Part shown: in pieces, positions 6,099 to 6,211 of the stretch
Layout: the number at the start of each line of letters is the position of its first letter
How positions within the stretch are numbered: position 1 is the stretch's first letter
NCBI GenBank assembly: GCA_017534365.1
Contig: JAFWCS010000351.1
Location: 1 to 6,211, forward strand
Length of the DNA stretch: 6,211 nucleotides
Direction: 5' to 3'
DNA from: Clostridia bacterium
Lineage (GTDB): Bacteria; Bacillota; Clostridia; Oscillospirales; Acutalibacteraceae
The notes under the pieces: generated by a model
Database searches by the model: none
What the model was told of the DNA's origin: nothing
The model's input: only the letters and a program-made list of their open reading frames with translations
Made by a program: the position numbers and the translations under genes

Positions 6099-6211
6099 AT
6101 GATATCGGAAAGAACCATACACACCCTTGAACTGAACAAGATCCAGGCCATGCTGCGGGGTTATGCCGTTTCCGACTTAGGAAAGGCAACGGTGGAAGCC
6201 ATCTCTCCGGC
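6099..6211 (+). CDS. mutS2: N-terminus of MutS2 (partial)
   Basis: An ATG at 6099 opens a frame that runs to the right edge, giving 37 complete codons. The protein begins MISERTIHTLELNKIQ, then AMLRGYAVSDLGKATV and EAISP. The pattern TLE-(L/Y)-(N/D)-KI, then L--YAVS-LGK and a following 'P' is the characteristic start of bacterial MutS2. Full-length MutS2 is about 780-800 residues: a MutS-core/ATPase with a C-terminal Smr domain, involved in ribosome-collision rescue in Bacillus subtilis and in suppression of recombination in Helicobacter. The gene begins 2 bases after the flavoenzyme stop codon and has no recognisable ribosome binding site, which suggests translational coupling to the upstream gene or a recently changed upstream context. 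Confidence 0.9.
   Translation, partial: MISERTIHTLELNKIQAMLRGYAVSDLGKATVEAISP

Noticed and set aside
4033..6189. A 718-codon open frame on the minus strand opposite the flavoenzyme gene
   Set aside because: It is an antisense shadow of a convincingly coding gene: His/Arg-rich composition, no motif, and it covers the flavoenzyme promoter and runs into mutS2.

Overview
The window looks like chromosomal DNA from a GC-rich member of the Clostridia, probably an Oscillospiraceae/Ruminococcaceae-type gut anaerobe. This is inferred from strong AGGAGG ribosome binding sites, TATAAT-type -10 boxes in AT-rich gaps, GC-rich coding sequence, a SpoIIAA/RsbV-type STAS protein, a clostridial Fe-S flavoenzyme of the old-yellow-enzyme class and the N-terminus of MutS2. 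No tRNA, rRNA, CRISPR array, insertion sequence or long repeat was seen.

Layout: four genes lie on the minus strand and two on the plus strand, diverging from a 125-base promoter region at 3923-4047. Leftwards from it run a short-chain dehydrogenase (3143-3922) and then a large protein that resembles glycoside hydrolases of the GH38/GH57 type (646-3087, start moved to an internal ATG). They are 55 bases apart and probably form one operon. After a 160-base gap with its own promoter comes a second minus-strand unit: a 99-residue STAS anti-sigma-factor antagonist (186-485), followed 4 bases later by the start of a membrane protein that resembles the DUF1624/heparan-alpha-glucosaminide acetyltransferase family (181 to the left edge). 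Rightwards run a 682-residue FMN/FAD/Fe-S oxidoreductase related to 2,4-dienoyl-CoA reductase, BaiCD/BaiH and trimethylamine dehydrogenase (4048-6096) and, 2 bases later, mutS2 (6099 to the right edge).

How the genes may work together: the divergently transcribed NAD(H)-type dehydrogenase and ene-reductase-type flavoenzyme form a plausible redox pair for a carbonyl/enone substrate, and the adjacent hydrolase-like protein may release or process a glycosidic substrate. This pathway is inference only. The STAS gene belongs to a separate regulatory unit.

The most unusual feature is the flavoenzyme's C-terminus. The expected end of the second dinucleotide-binding domain appears to be missing. In its place is a tail of about 70 residues that reads first like a clostridial leucine-rich-type repeat and then like the last strands of an HtrA-type PDZ domain, immediately before mutS2. 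It could be a real gene fusion or deletion, or an assembly chimera.
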